64,000 nucleotides of DNA from Limnobacter sp. (lineage in GTDB: Bacteria; Pseudomonadota; Gammaproteobacteria; Burkholderiales; Burkholderiaceae_B): positions 248,001-312,000 of the forward strand of contig JARWZZ010000015.1 of NCBI GenBank assembly GCA_029866125.1, read 5' to 3'. Below are positions 52,842-62,634 of the stretch, piece by piece. How positions within the stretch are numbered: the first letter of the stretch is position 1; each line of letters begins with the position of its first letter. The position numbers and the translations under genes are program-made. The notes below the pieces were generated by a model. The model did not search any database. It was given only the letters and a program-made list of their open reading frames with translations, and was not told the DNA's origin.

Positions 52842-52855
52842 ATAAACTTTTAGGC

Positions 52856-53317
52856 TTAGTCTGACCTAAAGTCATCCAATGCACGACGGTCCCTTTTGGT
52901 GGGCCTGGCCTTGATGTCGCGGGCCGGGTCTTTGATTGCAGCCCTGTTTTCGGCACGCTGCTCACGCTTGGCCAAGCTTTCCTTGGTTTCCTCGTACATG
53001 CCCTGTGCAAGGGTTGCGCTGCCGCGTTTCTCAGCCAAGCCGGTCACAATCACTTCCATGTCATCCCAGCCGCGTGGCACAGTCAGCTTGTCGCCCACCT
53101 GTACACCATAAGCAGGCTTTACACGCTCCCCGTTGCATTTCACCTTGCCGCCATCCACCTCGTCTGTGGCCAATGTACGGGTTTTATAAAAACGGGCAGA
53201 CCAAAGCCATTTGTCCAAGCGCACCTTGGCACCATCGGCTTGAAGGTCGGGTTTGTCTGATTTTTTGCCAGACCCCGATTGCACGGGCACTTGGGGTTTG
53301 TTTTTGTGGCGACTCAT
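52856..53317 (-). CDS. hslR: Hsp15-like S4-domain RNA-binding protein
   Basis: 153 residues from ATG 53317, which overlaps the stop of the upstream lipoprotein (ATGA); the longer frame to 53359 is unlikely. The S4 domain RLDKWLWSARFYKTRTLATD is typical of Hsp15 (HslR), a heat-shock protein that rescues stalled 50S subunits carrying peptidyl-tRNA. Basic, Lys-rich ends flank it. The last ~35 residues are charged and hydrophilic. Confidence 0.88.
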   Translation of the reverse strand: MSRHKNKPQVPVQSGSGKKSDKPDLQADGAKVRLDKWLWSARFYKTRTLATDEVDGGKVKCNGERVKPAYGVQVGDKLTVPRGWDDMEVIVTGLAEKRGSATLAQGMYEETKESLAKREQRAENRAAIKDPARDIKARPTKRDRRALDDFRSD

Positions 53318-53970
53318 GGCGTGGCTCCTAACCCACTTGCCCCTTTGGCCAAATACCAACCGGTTTGGGTAGGGCGAAGGGACATTTCCAGACTAAAGCG
53401 GGGGCTTAGGGTTTCAGCATAGGCTGTGCCGGTGGACAGGGTAAATGTGTTGGGGTCAAACGGCTCCACCAACAAGCCCCGGAAATACTTCAACATTTCA
53501 GCATCTTTCAGTGAAGCTTCAAATCGGGCGCTTACAGCATCATCCACACCCAAGGCTTTGTTCTCAGTAAAATCAATTGTCCGCTCAATCCAAAGGCGAC
53601 CAAAACACAGGGCATCATTTTCACCGGATGGGCCTTTGCGGAAGTGAATACCTTTGAGCTTCTTCAGGCCTTCGGATGGCAACACAATCCATCGGCCATC
53701 CTGCGCGCGCACAATGTCCAGCAAGCCCGACAAATCCCAAGTTTTAACAGTGCGGCCCACCGCGCTGGTGTCCGGAATGGCGTTGCGCGCATACAGATCA
53801 ATCGCATCAAGGGTGGGCAGGCGGGCGCACAAAGCACCGTGACTTAAAATATGAGTTTCCGCACGGGCACCGCGCAACAGGTTTTCGGCATTGAGCGAAT
53901 TCCGGGGGGAGCATCCCATCACCAGAAAAGTCAGCACGACAAGTATCCAACTCCAGGGAGCAGCCCACAT
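53314..53970 (-). CDS. Lipoprotein of unknown function
   Basis: 218 residues. The signal WSWILVVLTFLVMGCSP has a good lipobox (VMGC). The mature protein contains a conserved-looking C-terminal domain (ETLSPRFSLEMSLRPTQTGWYL) and two cysteines. I do not recognise a family. It is coupled to hslR by overlap. Confidence 0.65.
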   Translation of the reverse strand: MWAAPWSWILVVLTFLVMGCSPRNSLNAENLLRGARAETHILSHGALCARLPTLDAIDLYARNAIPDTSAVGRTVKTWDLSGLLDIVRAQDGRWIVLPSEGLKKLKGIHFRKGPSGENDALCFGRLWIERTIDFTENKALGVDDAVSARFEASLKDAEMLKYFRGLLVEPFDPNTFTLSTGTAYAETLSPRFSLEMSLRPTQTGWYLAKGASGLGATP

Positions 53971-54003
53971 ACTTACTTACGCATCAGAAAGTTCTATCCG
54001 GGC

Positions 54004-54837
54004 TCAGGATACCATGTCATCCGCTGCCGTCCGGTACAGCTCGAACTTCTCATGACGCTGTTTCAGCTTGTCCCAGTCCAAACCCAGCTTGCGGCAAAGC
54101 TCTGTGTCCACATCCAAGCCCCAATTGGTGTGGGGAACATGGTCTTCCAAAGCAATCGCCAACGCGACGGAACAATGCACCACCCCGGCCAAATGGGGCG
54201 CAGCCAAGCGTTTGGGGTAGGGGTAAAAACGGATCGCCTGCACAATCGAGTCTGGCAGCTTCCACCGGCTTGCAATTTCAGAACCCACGTCCCCATGATG
54301 AAAGCCTAGGAGTCCCATTTCACACTCTGCACGGTCCACCGGGGAAAGGTCCACACATGCTGAATCAATCGACCGCGCTTCCTCGGGAAATGCACCATGA
54401 ATCGCCAAAACGCCCAAGCCATGCATCAATGCAGCGGTGTAGGCCTCCTCAGTTGGCAAGTGGAGTATCGACGCAACATCACGCGCCAAAAACCCGGACA
54501 ACAGCGACAGCCGCCAAAACCGTTTCATATCAAACCCGGGAATTGCATCAAAGCTGCCCATTAGGCCAGATGAAATGACCATGGTGCGAATTGCATTCAT
54601 TCCCACCAAATAAGCCGCTTCCTCCACTGAAGCCACTTGCTTGGGCAAACCATAGTGGGCCGCGTTGGACATGCGCAAAACCTTCGCACTCAAGGCGGGG
54701 TCGCTTTCCAAAGGGCGAGTTATTTCCGCAACGGTCACATTCTCTTTGTTCAGGCTTTCCAACACCTCCCGCAAAGCCTTGGGTATGGACGGCAGTACAC
54801 GCACGCTCTCCAGCAGTCGGTCCATTGGGCTAGGCAT
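54004..54837 (-). CDS. HDOD-domain signalling protein
   Basis: 277 residues, an HDOD domain: LPSIPKALREVLESLNK, SDPALSAKVLRMSNAAHYGLPKQV, EEAYLVGMNAIRTMVISSGL, LMHGLGVLAIHG. HDOD proteins lack the HD phosphohydrolase metal ligands and act as adaptors in motility, stress or c-di-GMP circuits. It is an isolated gene on the minus strand, and I see no attached output domain. Confidence 0.88.
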   Translation of the reverse strand: MPSPMDRLLESVRVLPSIPKALREVLESLNKENVTVAEITRPLESDPALSAKVLRMSNAAHYGLPKQVASVEEAAYLVGMNAIRTMVISSGLMGSFDAIPGFDMKRFWRLSLLSGFLARDVASILHLPTEEAYTAALMHGLGVLAIHGAFPEEARSIDSACVDLSPVDRAECEMGLLGFHHGDVGSEIASRWKLPDSIVQAIRFYPYPKRLAAPHLAGVVHCSVALAIALEDHVPHTNWGLDVDTELCRKLGLDWDKLKQRHEKFELYRTAADDMVS

Positions 54838-54957
54838 ATGTTGTTCAACCTTTATGTGAAATTTTAAACTTTGCTAAGCTTAATCATTTTCCAAGCTTCT
54901 CATTGTCCTCGCCTTCAGGTCAACTCGATCAAGCAATCAAAGCGGTGAATCCCAATC

Positions 54958-56406
54958 TTATTTCCGGAAGTGATCTAAACCCACAGGCGGGCTAAAGCCC
55001 AACTCCACAGCCTTGGACTCAGCAGCGGCAGCCAACGCCGGTTGGTTTTGATTGCGATAGAACAAAGCCAACTCATAGCAGGCAATGCCATTGCCCAAAG
55101 CCGTGGCGTACATCATCCACGCCTCATAGCGAAACTGGGCATGCAAGGTACTCGACTCCCGATGCAAGCGCCCAACCCGGGCGGCCGCATCTTTATCGCC
55201 TCGGGAGGCTCGCAGCAAATCCTCTTGGGCAAAATCTGAACTGACGCCGTCTGGCAATACAAAGCCGGTGCGGTGAAGCTTTAAATCCCTTCGGTTCAAA
55301 GCACGGGATGCCAAAATAACCCCTCTTCGATTCAGTTCAACCAATACACGGGCCTCGCTGTTGGGGTATTTCGCCAAAAAGCGGTCGCTTAGGGTGAGCA
55401 CGTCAGGCGGCCAGCGGGTTTGGCGCAACTGGCTCCACATGTAAAGCTCTTCGCCCTTCAGGCGCAGGCTCATCATGTCCACCGTGTTGAGGGTGTTGCC
55501 GACGGTGACGGGCACTCTGGAGTTGTCAGCAATAAATGGGTCTTGCGCCAGCTTTCGAATCACTGCAAAAGGGTGCCTCAGCATGGACTCGCGTACATCG
55601 TGCCTTACCATTTTGAACAGATCCGAAAAGGTCCAGTCTGCCGAGGCCATGTTCAAGTGCTTCACCATGGACTCTGTGAAAAAGGTGTTTTTGTCCGCTG
55701 AATCAGGCGCAATCGCTGGCCGCCCTGCCTGCGTGGAAAACACTATCAAACCCCCCTCGGGTGCTTCAAGCTGAGTCAAACCTTCCGCATGCAAAACAGC
55801 TTCGGATGCGTTGGGCTTCATCAAGTCAGTGCGGCAAGCGTCAATCACCGTCATGGTCAAACCACGGGCATTTTTAGGCAAGCTTTGCAGCAACTGCTGC
55901 TGCAGTTGCAGGGACTCCGTCAAAATTTGATCCCCCCGGGACTTGGGTGTGACATTGGGCCCCAACAGCAGGTTGTCTGACTTTAGCTGCAAGCCATGCC
56001 CAGTGAAGTAAAACAGGCAAACCGGGGGCTCATCACTTAAGCTTAAGCGGGCCACGAATTCCATCAGTATGCGGTTCATGCTGGATGCATTTTGGTCCAA
56101 AGCCTGAAAAACCCTGAAACCCCTCTGCTGCAAGGCTTTACCCAAATCATTCACATTTTTGTGAGTGGGCGGTAAATCATAGGGCTTGGGGTAGTGGCGA
56201 TTGCCCACCAACAGGGCAAACCTGTTTTGGGGGGCCTTGTTGCTGGCTGAAGCTTCAAGCACGGGGTTTGCTGCGGCTGAGTTTGCCGCCACAGCACTCC
56301 CCGTCACAGCACTCCCCGTCACTGAGCCCAAGCCAACGGCACCTGCCCACTTCAGCAGCTTTCTGCGGCCATGCTTAGGGCTGTCTGAGTTCATCTTTGA
56401 CTTCAT
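54958..56406 (-). CDS. Tat-type caspase-like (peptidase C14) protein
   Basis: 482 residues (478 from the second Met). The leader HGRRKLLKWAGAVGLGS is a twin-arginine-like signal, so the folded protein may be exported. The caspase p20 fold follows: RFALLVGNRHYP, then His in CLFYFTGHGLQLKSDN and the catalytic Cys in TMTVIDACRTDLM. Residues ~300-480 contain Sel1/TPR-like helices (AWMMYATALGNGIACYELALFYRNQ). Its start lies inside the tssH 3' end (32-base overlap), so it is coupled to the T6SS operon. Typical metacaspases cleave after Arg/Lys; its role here is unknown and could be processing or defence. Confidence 0.8.
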   Translation of the reverse strand: MKSKMNSDSPKHGRRKLLKWAGAVGLGSVTGSAVTGSAVAANSAAANPVLEASASNKAPQNRFALLVGNRHYPKPYDLPPTHKNVNDLGKALQQRGFRVFQALDQNASSMNRILMEFVARLSLSDEPPVCLFYFTGHGLQLKSDNLLLGPNVTPKSRGDQILTESLQLQQQLLQSLPKNARGLTMTVIDACRTDLMKPNASEAVLHAEGLTQLEAPEGGLIVFSTQAGRPAIAPDSADKNTFFTESMVKHLNMASADWTFSDLFKMVRHDVRESMLRHPFAVIRKLAQDPFIADNSRVPVTVGNTLNTVDMMSLRLKGEELYMWSQLRQTRWPPDVLTLSDRFLAKYPNSEARVLVELNRRGVILASRALNRRDLKLHRTGFVLPDGVSSDFAQEDLLRASRGDKDAAARVGRLHRESSTLHAQFRYEAWMMYATALGNGIACYELALFYRNQNQPALAAAAESKAVELGFSPPVGLDHFRK

Positions 56407-59092
56407 CCTTTAGTGCGTCTTGAGCTTCATAGGTGAATGCAGACTGTCCAGCCTCTCTCACGGACGGGATACCCAAGTGAATGTGGCGAAGTTCCCTTCC
56501 GTCCAAGCGGCTTTCCAACAGCAGTCGGCTTAAGTCGGGCAACAGGGAGTTGCTTAAAATCGATCCCACCACACGCCCGCCTGAATCGGACTCTTGGCAA
56601 CGGGACAAAATCTCTTCCAGCACCTCGGCATCCCAAGTCAGCTCGATTTGATGCTGGGTGTGAATCCTTTTGTGCAAACGGTCCATCTGCAGGGTAATAA
56701 TGCGCATCAGCAAATCATCGCCCAAAGGGTAATAGGGTATGGAAGTTAAACGGCCCAACAGCGCGGGCGGGAAAACCTTCAACAAAGCGGGGCGTATGAC
56801 TTTGTTCACATGCTCTGGGTCGGGCCTGAGCTGCCCACGTTGGCACACTTGCATCAGTTCATCGGTGCCCACATTGGTGGTCAGCAAAATCAGCGTGTTT
56901 TTAAAATCAATCCGGCGGCCTTCGCCGTCTTCCATCCAACCTTTGTCAAACACCTGAAAAAACAACTCATGCACATCAGGGTGGGCCTTCTCCACTTCGT
57001 CCAGCAACACCACGCTGTAAGGCCTTCTACGGACGGCTTCAGTTAGCACACCCCCTTCGCCATAGCCCACATAACCGGGTGGGGACCCTTTCAGGGACGA
57101 CACAGTGTGTGGCTCTTGGTACTCGCTCATGTTGATGGTGATTAGGTTTTGCTCGCCGCCATACAAAGTTTCGGCCAATGCCAAGGCAGTCTCGGTTTTA
57201 CCCACCCCACTGGTGCCAGCCAGTAAAAACACACCAATGGGTTTGTTGGGGTCTTCCAGCTGTGCACGCGAGGTTTGCACCCGCTTGGCGATGAGGCTCA
57301 AAGCATGGTCCTGCCCCACAATGCGGTCACTTAAAACCTGCGCAAGGCTTAGCACGGATTGCAGTTCATTTTTTACCATACGCCCCAAGGGGATTCCCGT
57401 CCAATCCGATACCACAGCCGCAATGGCCTGCTCGTCCACCTGCGGGTACATCAAGGGCTTCTCGCCTTGCAGGGCTTTTAGCTGCCCCTCCAAAGCTTGC
57501 AAGTCTGAACGCCGATTCATGGCGGGTACGTCTGGATTTTGAGAGCTATCTGTTTCCAACAACTCCCTTCGAATTTTAAGAATGGCAGCAATCAATTCCC
57601 GCTCTTGGGTCCATTGCTGCTCCAACAGGTTCCATTCTGTTTGCAGCGCATTCAAGCTGGATTGCAGCTCCAACAACCGAGGCTTGTGGGCAGGGCCCCA
57701 AGTCGCTTCCGATTGCAGTGTCGTCTGCTCAGCCTTCAGGGCCTCCATGTCGGCCTTCAAGGCCTCTAACTGGGCGGGCTGGGCATGGTGGCTGATGGCC
57801 ACCCGCGCACAGGCCGTGTCCAGCAGGCTGATGGCTTTGTCTGGCAGCTGCCTTGCGGGTATGTAACGTGAAGAAAGCTTCACTGCCGCCTTCACTGATT
57901 CATCCAAAACATGCACGCCGTGGTGTTTCTCCAAGGCCGGCACCAACCCGCGTAGCATGGCAATGCCCAAAGCCTCTTCGGGCTCATGCACTTGAATGAC
58001 TTGGAAGCGACGCGTCAAGGCGGGGTCTTTCTCAATGTGCTTTTTGTATTCGGCCCAAGTGGTGGCACCGATGGTGCGCAAGCTGCCACGCGCCAAGGCG
58101 GGCTTCAGCAAGTTGGCTGCATCGCCTGTACCGGCAGCCCCACCTGCACCAATCAGGGTGTGAATTTCATCGATGAACAGCACCACAGGCTGTGGGCTGT
58201 TTTGCACCTCGTCAATGACTTGGCGCAGCCTTTGCTCAAACTCGCCCTTCATGCTGGCACCGGCTTGCAGCAGCCCCAAGTCCAAACTCAGCAAACGCAC
58301 ATTCCGCAGGGCGGGTGGCACCACACCTTCTACGATGAGCCGCGCAAACCCTTCAACCACTGCGGTTTTACCCACACCAGCCTCACCCGTAATCAAGGGG
58401 TTGTTTTGCCTGCGCCGTTGAAGAATGTCCATCAGTTGGCGAATTTCAACTTCACGCCCCGTGACTGGGTCTATCTTGCCCTGACGCGCTTGCTCGGTTA
58501 AGTCTTGCGTGTACTTGGACAAAGCACTTTCACCGCACATTGCAGCACTTGCGGACGCTGTTGCGCCACTGGCCTCACCGGGCAGAGCATGGTCACTGCG
58601 TGGGTTAGATCCGCATTCGGGTGACTGTGGCAAACCGCTTGCAACCATCTCCATCATGGTGGCGGGGTCAAGCTTCCCAAACTGGCTGGAAATGCGAATC
58701 AAGTTTTGCCGGAGTGCATGGGTTTTAATCAAGCCCAACAGAATATCGGCAGAGCGTATTTGGTTTCGCTCAAACTGGACGGATGCAAACATCCACGCCC
58801 GCTCCACTGCATGCAGAATGTCATCTGACAAATCGCGGATTTGATTGGCCCCCAAAGGCAGTCGGTTTAAATGGTTGTTCACTTCAGCAATCAATACCGC
58901 AGGCTCAACGCCAGAGCTTCTTAAAAGATGATGCCAATCGGAATCATTCTGTTGAAGAATATGGGACACCCAGTGCACCAGTTCAACAAATGGGTTACCG
59001 CGCAGCTTGCACAGCACAGTTGCGCCTTCCAGCGTTTGAAAACTCAAACTGTTGAGCTTGGCAAAAAGCGCCTTGCGGCTGATTTCAGTCAT
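56375..59092 (-). CDS. tssH: TssH/ClpV, T6SS sheath-disassembly ATPase
   Basis: 905 residues. ClpV unfolds contracted TssBC sheaths so they can be recycled. Two AAA modules are seen: Walker A GEAGVGKTAVVEG with Walker B VVLFIDEIHTLIGAG, and GTSGVGKTETALALAE with VVLLDEVEKAHPDV. The N-terminal repeat domain (KALFAKLNSLSFQTLEGATVLC) that binds sheath subunits is that of ClpV rather than ClpB, and the middle coiled coil is present (LKADMEALKAEQTTLQSEA). It overlaps tssG by eight bases and the caspase-like gene by 32. Confidence 0.95.
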   Translation of the reverse strand: MTEISRKALFAKLNSLSFQTLEGATVLCKLRGNPFVELVHWVSHILQQNDSDWHHLLRSSGVEPAVLIAEVNNHLNRLPLGANQIRDLSDDILHAVERAWMFASVQFERNQIRSADILLGLIKTHALRQNLIRISSQFGKLDPATMMEMVASGLPQSPECGSNPRSDHALPGEASGATASASAAMCGESALSKYTQDLTEQARQGKIDPVTGREVEIRQLMDILQRRRQNNPLITGEAGVGKTAVVEGFARLIVEGVVPPALRNVRLLSLDLGLLQAGASMKGEFEQRLRQVIDEVQNSPQPVVLFIDEIHTLIGAGGAAGTGDAANLLKPALARGSLRTIGATTWAEYKKHIEKDPALTRRFQVIQVHEPEEALGIAMLRGLVPALEKHHGVHVLDESVKAAVKLSSRYIPARQLPDKAISLLDTACARVAISHHAQPAQLEALKADMEALKAEQTTLQSEATWGPAHKPRLLELQSSLNALQTEWNLLEQQWTQERELIAAILKIRRELLETDSSQNPDVPAMNRRSDLQALEGQLKALQGEKPLMYPQVDEQAIAAVVSDWTGIPLGRMVKNELQSVLSLAQVLSDRIVGQDHALSLIAKRVQTSRAQLEDPNKPIGVFLLAGTSGVGKTETALALAETLYGGEQNLITINMSEYQEPHTVSSLKGSPPGYVGYGEGGVLTEAVRRRPYSVVLLDEVEKAHPDVHELFFQVFDKGWMEDGEGRRIDFKNTLILLTTNVGTDELMQVCQRGQLRPDPEHVNKVIRPALLKVFPPALLGRLTSIPYYPLGDDLLMRIITLQMDRLHKRIHTQHQIELTWDAEVLEEILSRCQESDSGGRVVGSILSNSLLPDLSRLLLESRLDGRELRHIHLGIPSVREAGQSAFTYEAQDALKDEVKDELRQP

Positions 59093-60206
59093 TTGTACTC
59101 TCCAACTTATTGGCTAACTTATTCATATTTTTAGGCTGGCAACCTTTCCATTTCACGCGTGCGGGCTGGGGCTTGGTGTCCTCATTGAGTACCTTATTGA
59201 GTGCCTTATTTCTCCATTTGTTGGTCCACCTACCTAACCAAGCAGTCCGCCCTAACGCTGCACCCTGCTTCGTTTGCTGACATGGCTTGGTCAATCGACA
59301 AGGTGGCACTTCTTCGGCTTTCAGCAACAGGCAGTGCTGCCATTCAAACTCCAAGCCCAAATGGCAGGCCACAGCCTCATCCAACATCAGGCGCTGCCGC
59401 TTACCCGGCATCAGTTCCAAGTACCGTGCAAAACCCATCGGGCCATATTCAATTTGCACGGTGCTTTGCACATCCAAACACCTGCGGCCCAACAAGGTGG
59501 AGGCACCCAATTGCTGCTGCCCTTCGCCCAAGCGCCACGAGTCGCCTGCACTTAAACCCAGCCAGCGGCCTACAAAGTCCAAGGCTTTAACCTCAAGCCC
59601 AGTTACGCCCGCCAACCAACGTTCCAAACCCTCTCGGGAACGGCTTAACCGGGTGAGGTGCGCGGCCCCGCCAATTCGGCGAGAGTCCAGCATTTCCATT
59701 TGCCCAGCAAACACCTCTGCCCCGTGGCCCGCCAAATTGGCTGCACTGCGGGAATACGGATTCAAATCCGATTCGCGCCAACCAATGTGCGGCTGGGCGT
59801 TGGCCCAAGCCCTGTAAAACAACAGGTACATACGGTGGTGGAATACATTCAAAAACTCAGTGAATGTGTGGTCCTTGGAATGCTGAATCCTGTTGAGGGC
59901 GTACTCGGTCAAATGCAAGGGCAATGCGCCCTGTGGCCCCAACAGGCCAAAGTTTTGAAAATACATACGAGGCAAATCGCCCGAATTTTCCACTTGGGCC
60001 AACTCACGTACGGCAAAGTTCATGAATGGCCACTGCCCCACACGCACAGGCTCATGCTGCGGCCGAAGGGCCTCGCCCAAGCGTGGCAAACTGGGGTTTT
60101 GGCTTTCAAGAAGGGTCAGGCTGGCGTAAAAGCCGCGCCGTAGCGGGTTGTCTTTGTCCAACCGGGCAGCATCAGCACTATTTACCTTGGATTCAAGTCC
60201 ACTCAT
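59085..60206 (-). CDS. tssG: TssG, T6SS baseplate protein
   Basis: 373 residues. TssG is a baseplate wedge subunit that pairs with TssF. The family pattern is visible: QNPSLPRLGEALRPQHEPVRVGQ near the start, FQNFGLLGPQGALPLHLTEYA, FLNVFHHRMYLLFYRAWA, and LTRLSRSREGLERWLAGVTGL (each quoted in part). The last ~60 residues form a basic, Lys/Asn-rich tail not seen in most TssG. It lies nine bases after tssF. Confidence 0.92.
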   Translation of the reverse strand: MSGLESKVNSADAARLDKDNPLRRGFYASLTLLESQNPSLPRLGEALRPQHEPVRVGQWPFMNFAVRELAQVENSGDLPRMYFQNFGLLGPQGALPLHLTEYALNRIQHSKDHTFTEFLNVFHHRMYLLFYRAWANAQPHIGWRESDLNPYSRSAANLAGHGAEVFAGQMEMLDSRRIGGAAHLTRLSRSREGLERWLAGVTGLEVKALDFVGRWLGLSAGDSWRLGEGQQQLGASTLLGRRCLDVQSTVQIEYGPMGFARYLELMPGKRQRLMLDEAVACHLGLEFEWQHCLLLKAEEVPPCRLTKPCQQTKQGAALGRTAWLGRWTNKWRNKALNKVLNEDTKPQPARVKWKGCQPKNMNKLANKLESTND

Positions 60207-60215
60207 GCTCAGCCT

Positions 60216-62114
60216 TTACAGCAAGGGCCGGCTGCCAGCCATCGGCACGGAATGAAGCGTCACCCCACCAGGCCTTGCGGTCATCGAGCATTTCACGAAT
60301 GAATTGACAGACACATGCCTTGCAAACACTTGAGTCAAAACCTGCATGTACAAACCAGTGCTAATGCCTTGCAGTTGCAGGCTGTCCACTTCCAGTTGAA
60401 TATGCAACCCCCTTGCGGCACAACGCCTGCCCATGCGAGTGACGGCGTGAATACATGGCTCAGCTTGAACAGACTTGACAGCATCGGCCCACTGCAACTG
60501 TGCGGAATCTTCAGGATCGGCATACAGCTTAAGTAGCTGGCGCAAGGCGGGCGCACCTTCGGATTGAATCAAGCCCAAAAAATTCAGCGAGAAGTGCTGA
60601 ATGAGCTGCCAAGACGACCGCCCATTGCCCACCGGGGAATGCGGCGTGGTGGGGCCTGCCAAAAACCGAACTGACTTCAGTGGCAAAACCTCGGTGGTGC
60701 TTAAGTCTGTCACACCCTGCCCAACCGGCAGCAGCAGGGGCAAGTCCCGATTGCTGCACAAGGTGCGAACACCCAACTGCCTCAAACCCCGCTCGGCGCG
60801 TAGCCTGTAATCGGGCCAACTCAGGGCCACATAGGTGTCCGACCCCAAGTAACGGCTGCGCCCACCATTCAACACCCGCCGCTCTGATGGCAAGGTGGCT
60901 TGGCGGCGTAGCACGTAGCCGGGCTCATCTTCTGCGCCTTCTAGCTGGGGCTTGTACAAAGCGGGAATGGGCATCGACCCCTCTACTTGTGGGCCGTAAG
61001 CCTGAATACTCAATACGCTGTGAATTTCGTAATCCAGCGGATGCACCCGGTCTGGCAACACCTGAAACTCATGCAGGGCAGAATCCATGTCCAAGCGGTC
61101 ACAGCGGTGTTCGAACAAATTAACCACTGGGGTGCAGTGCAAAGCCAAACTGTCTGTGCTCACCGAGCGCGCCAAATCTGGATCCAGTGCGTTCAGCCCA
61201 ATTAGAATTTGTAGCTTCTGCCCTTCCGCCTTGTGGACGGCCGACTGAAGGCCTTGGATGCGGAAGAATAAAAAACGCTGAGGCAAACCATAGAATTCTT
61301 GCAGCAAGCGAAACGCGCTGAAATTTTCTGCCACCTCGGGCAGCAAGGCCTGCGAATCGTCAAAACCCAACATCTCGGGGAGGATGGCACCTTTCTCATT
61401 TTTTAAAGCAGTCCAGCCTTTGCCGGTCGAGACTTGAACGCGGGCAGCATGGAAGGCGATGGCCTGCGCGAGCCGCAGCGCGGTCTCATCCTGTGCAGAA
61501 ACATAGAAGTCAAGATGATCCAGATTCAGGCTGCGCAATGGTATTTCAGTGTTGGCTTCAAGCTCAATCAACAAACCTGCGCGTTGCTTGTTCGAGTCCA
61601 GCACGTTTGAGTCCCGCTTGCTTGCTTCCTGCCGATGCTGTTGTTGGTGACTGGCTCGCTGGGATTGTGCCGAGTAAGTCACGCTATCAATCTTCAGCGG
61701 CCACATCGTCACCTCATGCGCAGTGCGAAATTTGCAGGGTGCAAAATCGGGTGAAATTTGCTGGCTAAAAATGGAATGTCGTGGAACGGAGATGCCCTGC
61801 TTCAAGCTTCCATCCATCCATTCGGGATTCAGCTGAATCACGCCCATGGAAGGCCGGCTTGCACGCAAACCGGGGTACAGCAGCTCGATCAAATGCTCGG
61901 TAAACTGCGGAAACTCTTCCTGCAAACGCAGCTGCACGCGGGCTGCTAAAAATGCAAACCCTTCCAGCAATCGCTCCACATACGGATCATCCACCTCGGT
62001 GCTGCCCATGCCCAAGCGGCGCGCAATTTTGGGGAACCTTCGACCAAACTCCGCACCCATGTCTTTCACATGGTGCAGCTCTTGTGTGTACAGTTGCAGA
62101 AGGCGCGGGTCCAT
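60216..62114 (-). CDS. tssF: TssF, T6SS baseplate protein
   Basis: 632 residues from ATG 62114; the longer frame to 62237 would overlap tssE entirely out of register. TssF is the large baseplate wedge subunit. The start MDPRLLQLYTQELHHVK and the AEFGRRFPKIARRLGMG, VERLLEGFAFLAARVQLRL and HLIELLYPGLRASRPSM blocks are textbook for the family. The C-terminal end (HEVMTA-type GIHIQLEVDSLQLQG) is also typical. It follows tssE with a seven-base gap. Confidence 0.95.
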   Translation of the reverse strand: MDPRLLQLYTQELHHVKDMGAEFGRRFPKIARRLGMGSTEVDDPYVERLLEGFAFLAARVQLRLQEEFPQFTEHLIELLYPGLRASRPSMGVIQLNPEWMDGSLKQGISVPRHSIFSQQISPDFAPCKFRTAHEVTMWPLKIDSVTYSAQSQRASHQQQHRQEASKRDSNVLDSNKQRAGLLIELEANTEIPLRSLNLDHLDFYVSAQDETALRLAQAIAFHAARVQVSTGKGWTALKNEKGAILPEMLGFDDSQALLPEVAENFSAFRLLQEFYGLPQRFLFFRIQGLQSAVHKAEGQKLQILIGLNALDPDLARSVSTDSLALHCTPVVNLFEHRCDRLDMDSALHEFQVLPDRVHPLDYEIHSVLSIQAYGPQVEGSMPIPALYKPQLEGAEDEPGYVLRRQATLPSERRVLNGGRSRYLGSDTYVALSWPDYRLRAERGLRQLGVRTLCSNRDLPLLLPVGQGVTDLSTTEVLPLKSVRFLAGPTTPHSPVGNGRSSWQLIQHFSLNFLGLIQSEGAPALRQLLKLYADPEDSAQLQWADAVKSVQAEPCIHAVTRMGRRCAARGLHIQLEVDSLQLQGISTGLYMQVLTQVFARHVSVNSFVKCSMTARPGGVTLHSVPMAGSRPLL

Positions 62115-62121
62115 GAAAGCG

Positions 62122-62634
62122 CTACGCAGCCAATGTGCGAATGGACATTTGGCCTGTTTCCAAATCCAGCTCTGTGCGCAGCAACAGCTCCATTGGATAG
62201 GGAAGCGACCACAGTTGGCCGGATATGCGCAGCCCAATCACGTTGTTCTTGTGCATCAATGCACTCTCTTGTTCAGCAACCACCAACAAAGAATCGGATT
62301 GAATTCTGGGCTCGAACCGACGAATCATTTCAGCCACCGTTCGCTCCAAACCACGAATATCCAGGTTGGACACCGTTTGCCCCGCCAGTGGCGGCATGCC
62401 ATAGGCCAATACAGACTTGGCAAGCTTGAGGTTGGATTGTGTATGCCGCGAGTCCACCAGAGACTGGCAATTCAGCAAACTTTCTAAATCGCGAAGCACA
62501 GCGGCTTTAAGCTGGTCTCGGCTGATAAACAAATCATTGACATGGTCATTCAAAGCCTCGGGGTTGTCGTCCCTCAGGCGATCCAGTAGCGAAGGTTGCA
62601 GCGCATCCTTGGCACGTACAGGATTTGATCTCAT
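62122..62634 (-). CDS. tssE: TssE, T6SS baseplate gp25-like protein
   Basis: 170 residues, gp25-like lysozyme-fold baseplate subunit: PSLLDRLRDDNP at the start, AVLRDLESLLNCQS (the R-D-L-E-x-L-L motif), SVLAYGMPPLAG, RRFEPRI. The start codon overlaps the stop of the second hcp gene (TAATG), showing tight coupling. Confidence 0.92.
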   Translation of the reverse strand: MRSNPVRAKDALQPSLLDRLRDDNPEALNDHVNDLFISRDQLKAAVLRDLESLLNCQSLVDSRHTQSNLKLAKSVLAYGMPPLAGQTVSNLDIRGLERTVAEMIRRFEPRIQSDSLLVVAEQESALMHKNNVIGLRISGQLWSLPYPMELLLRTELDLETGQMSIRTLAA

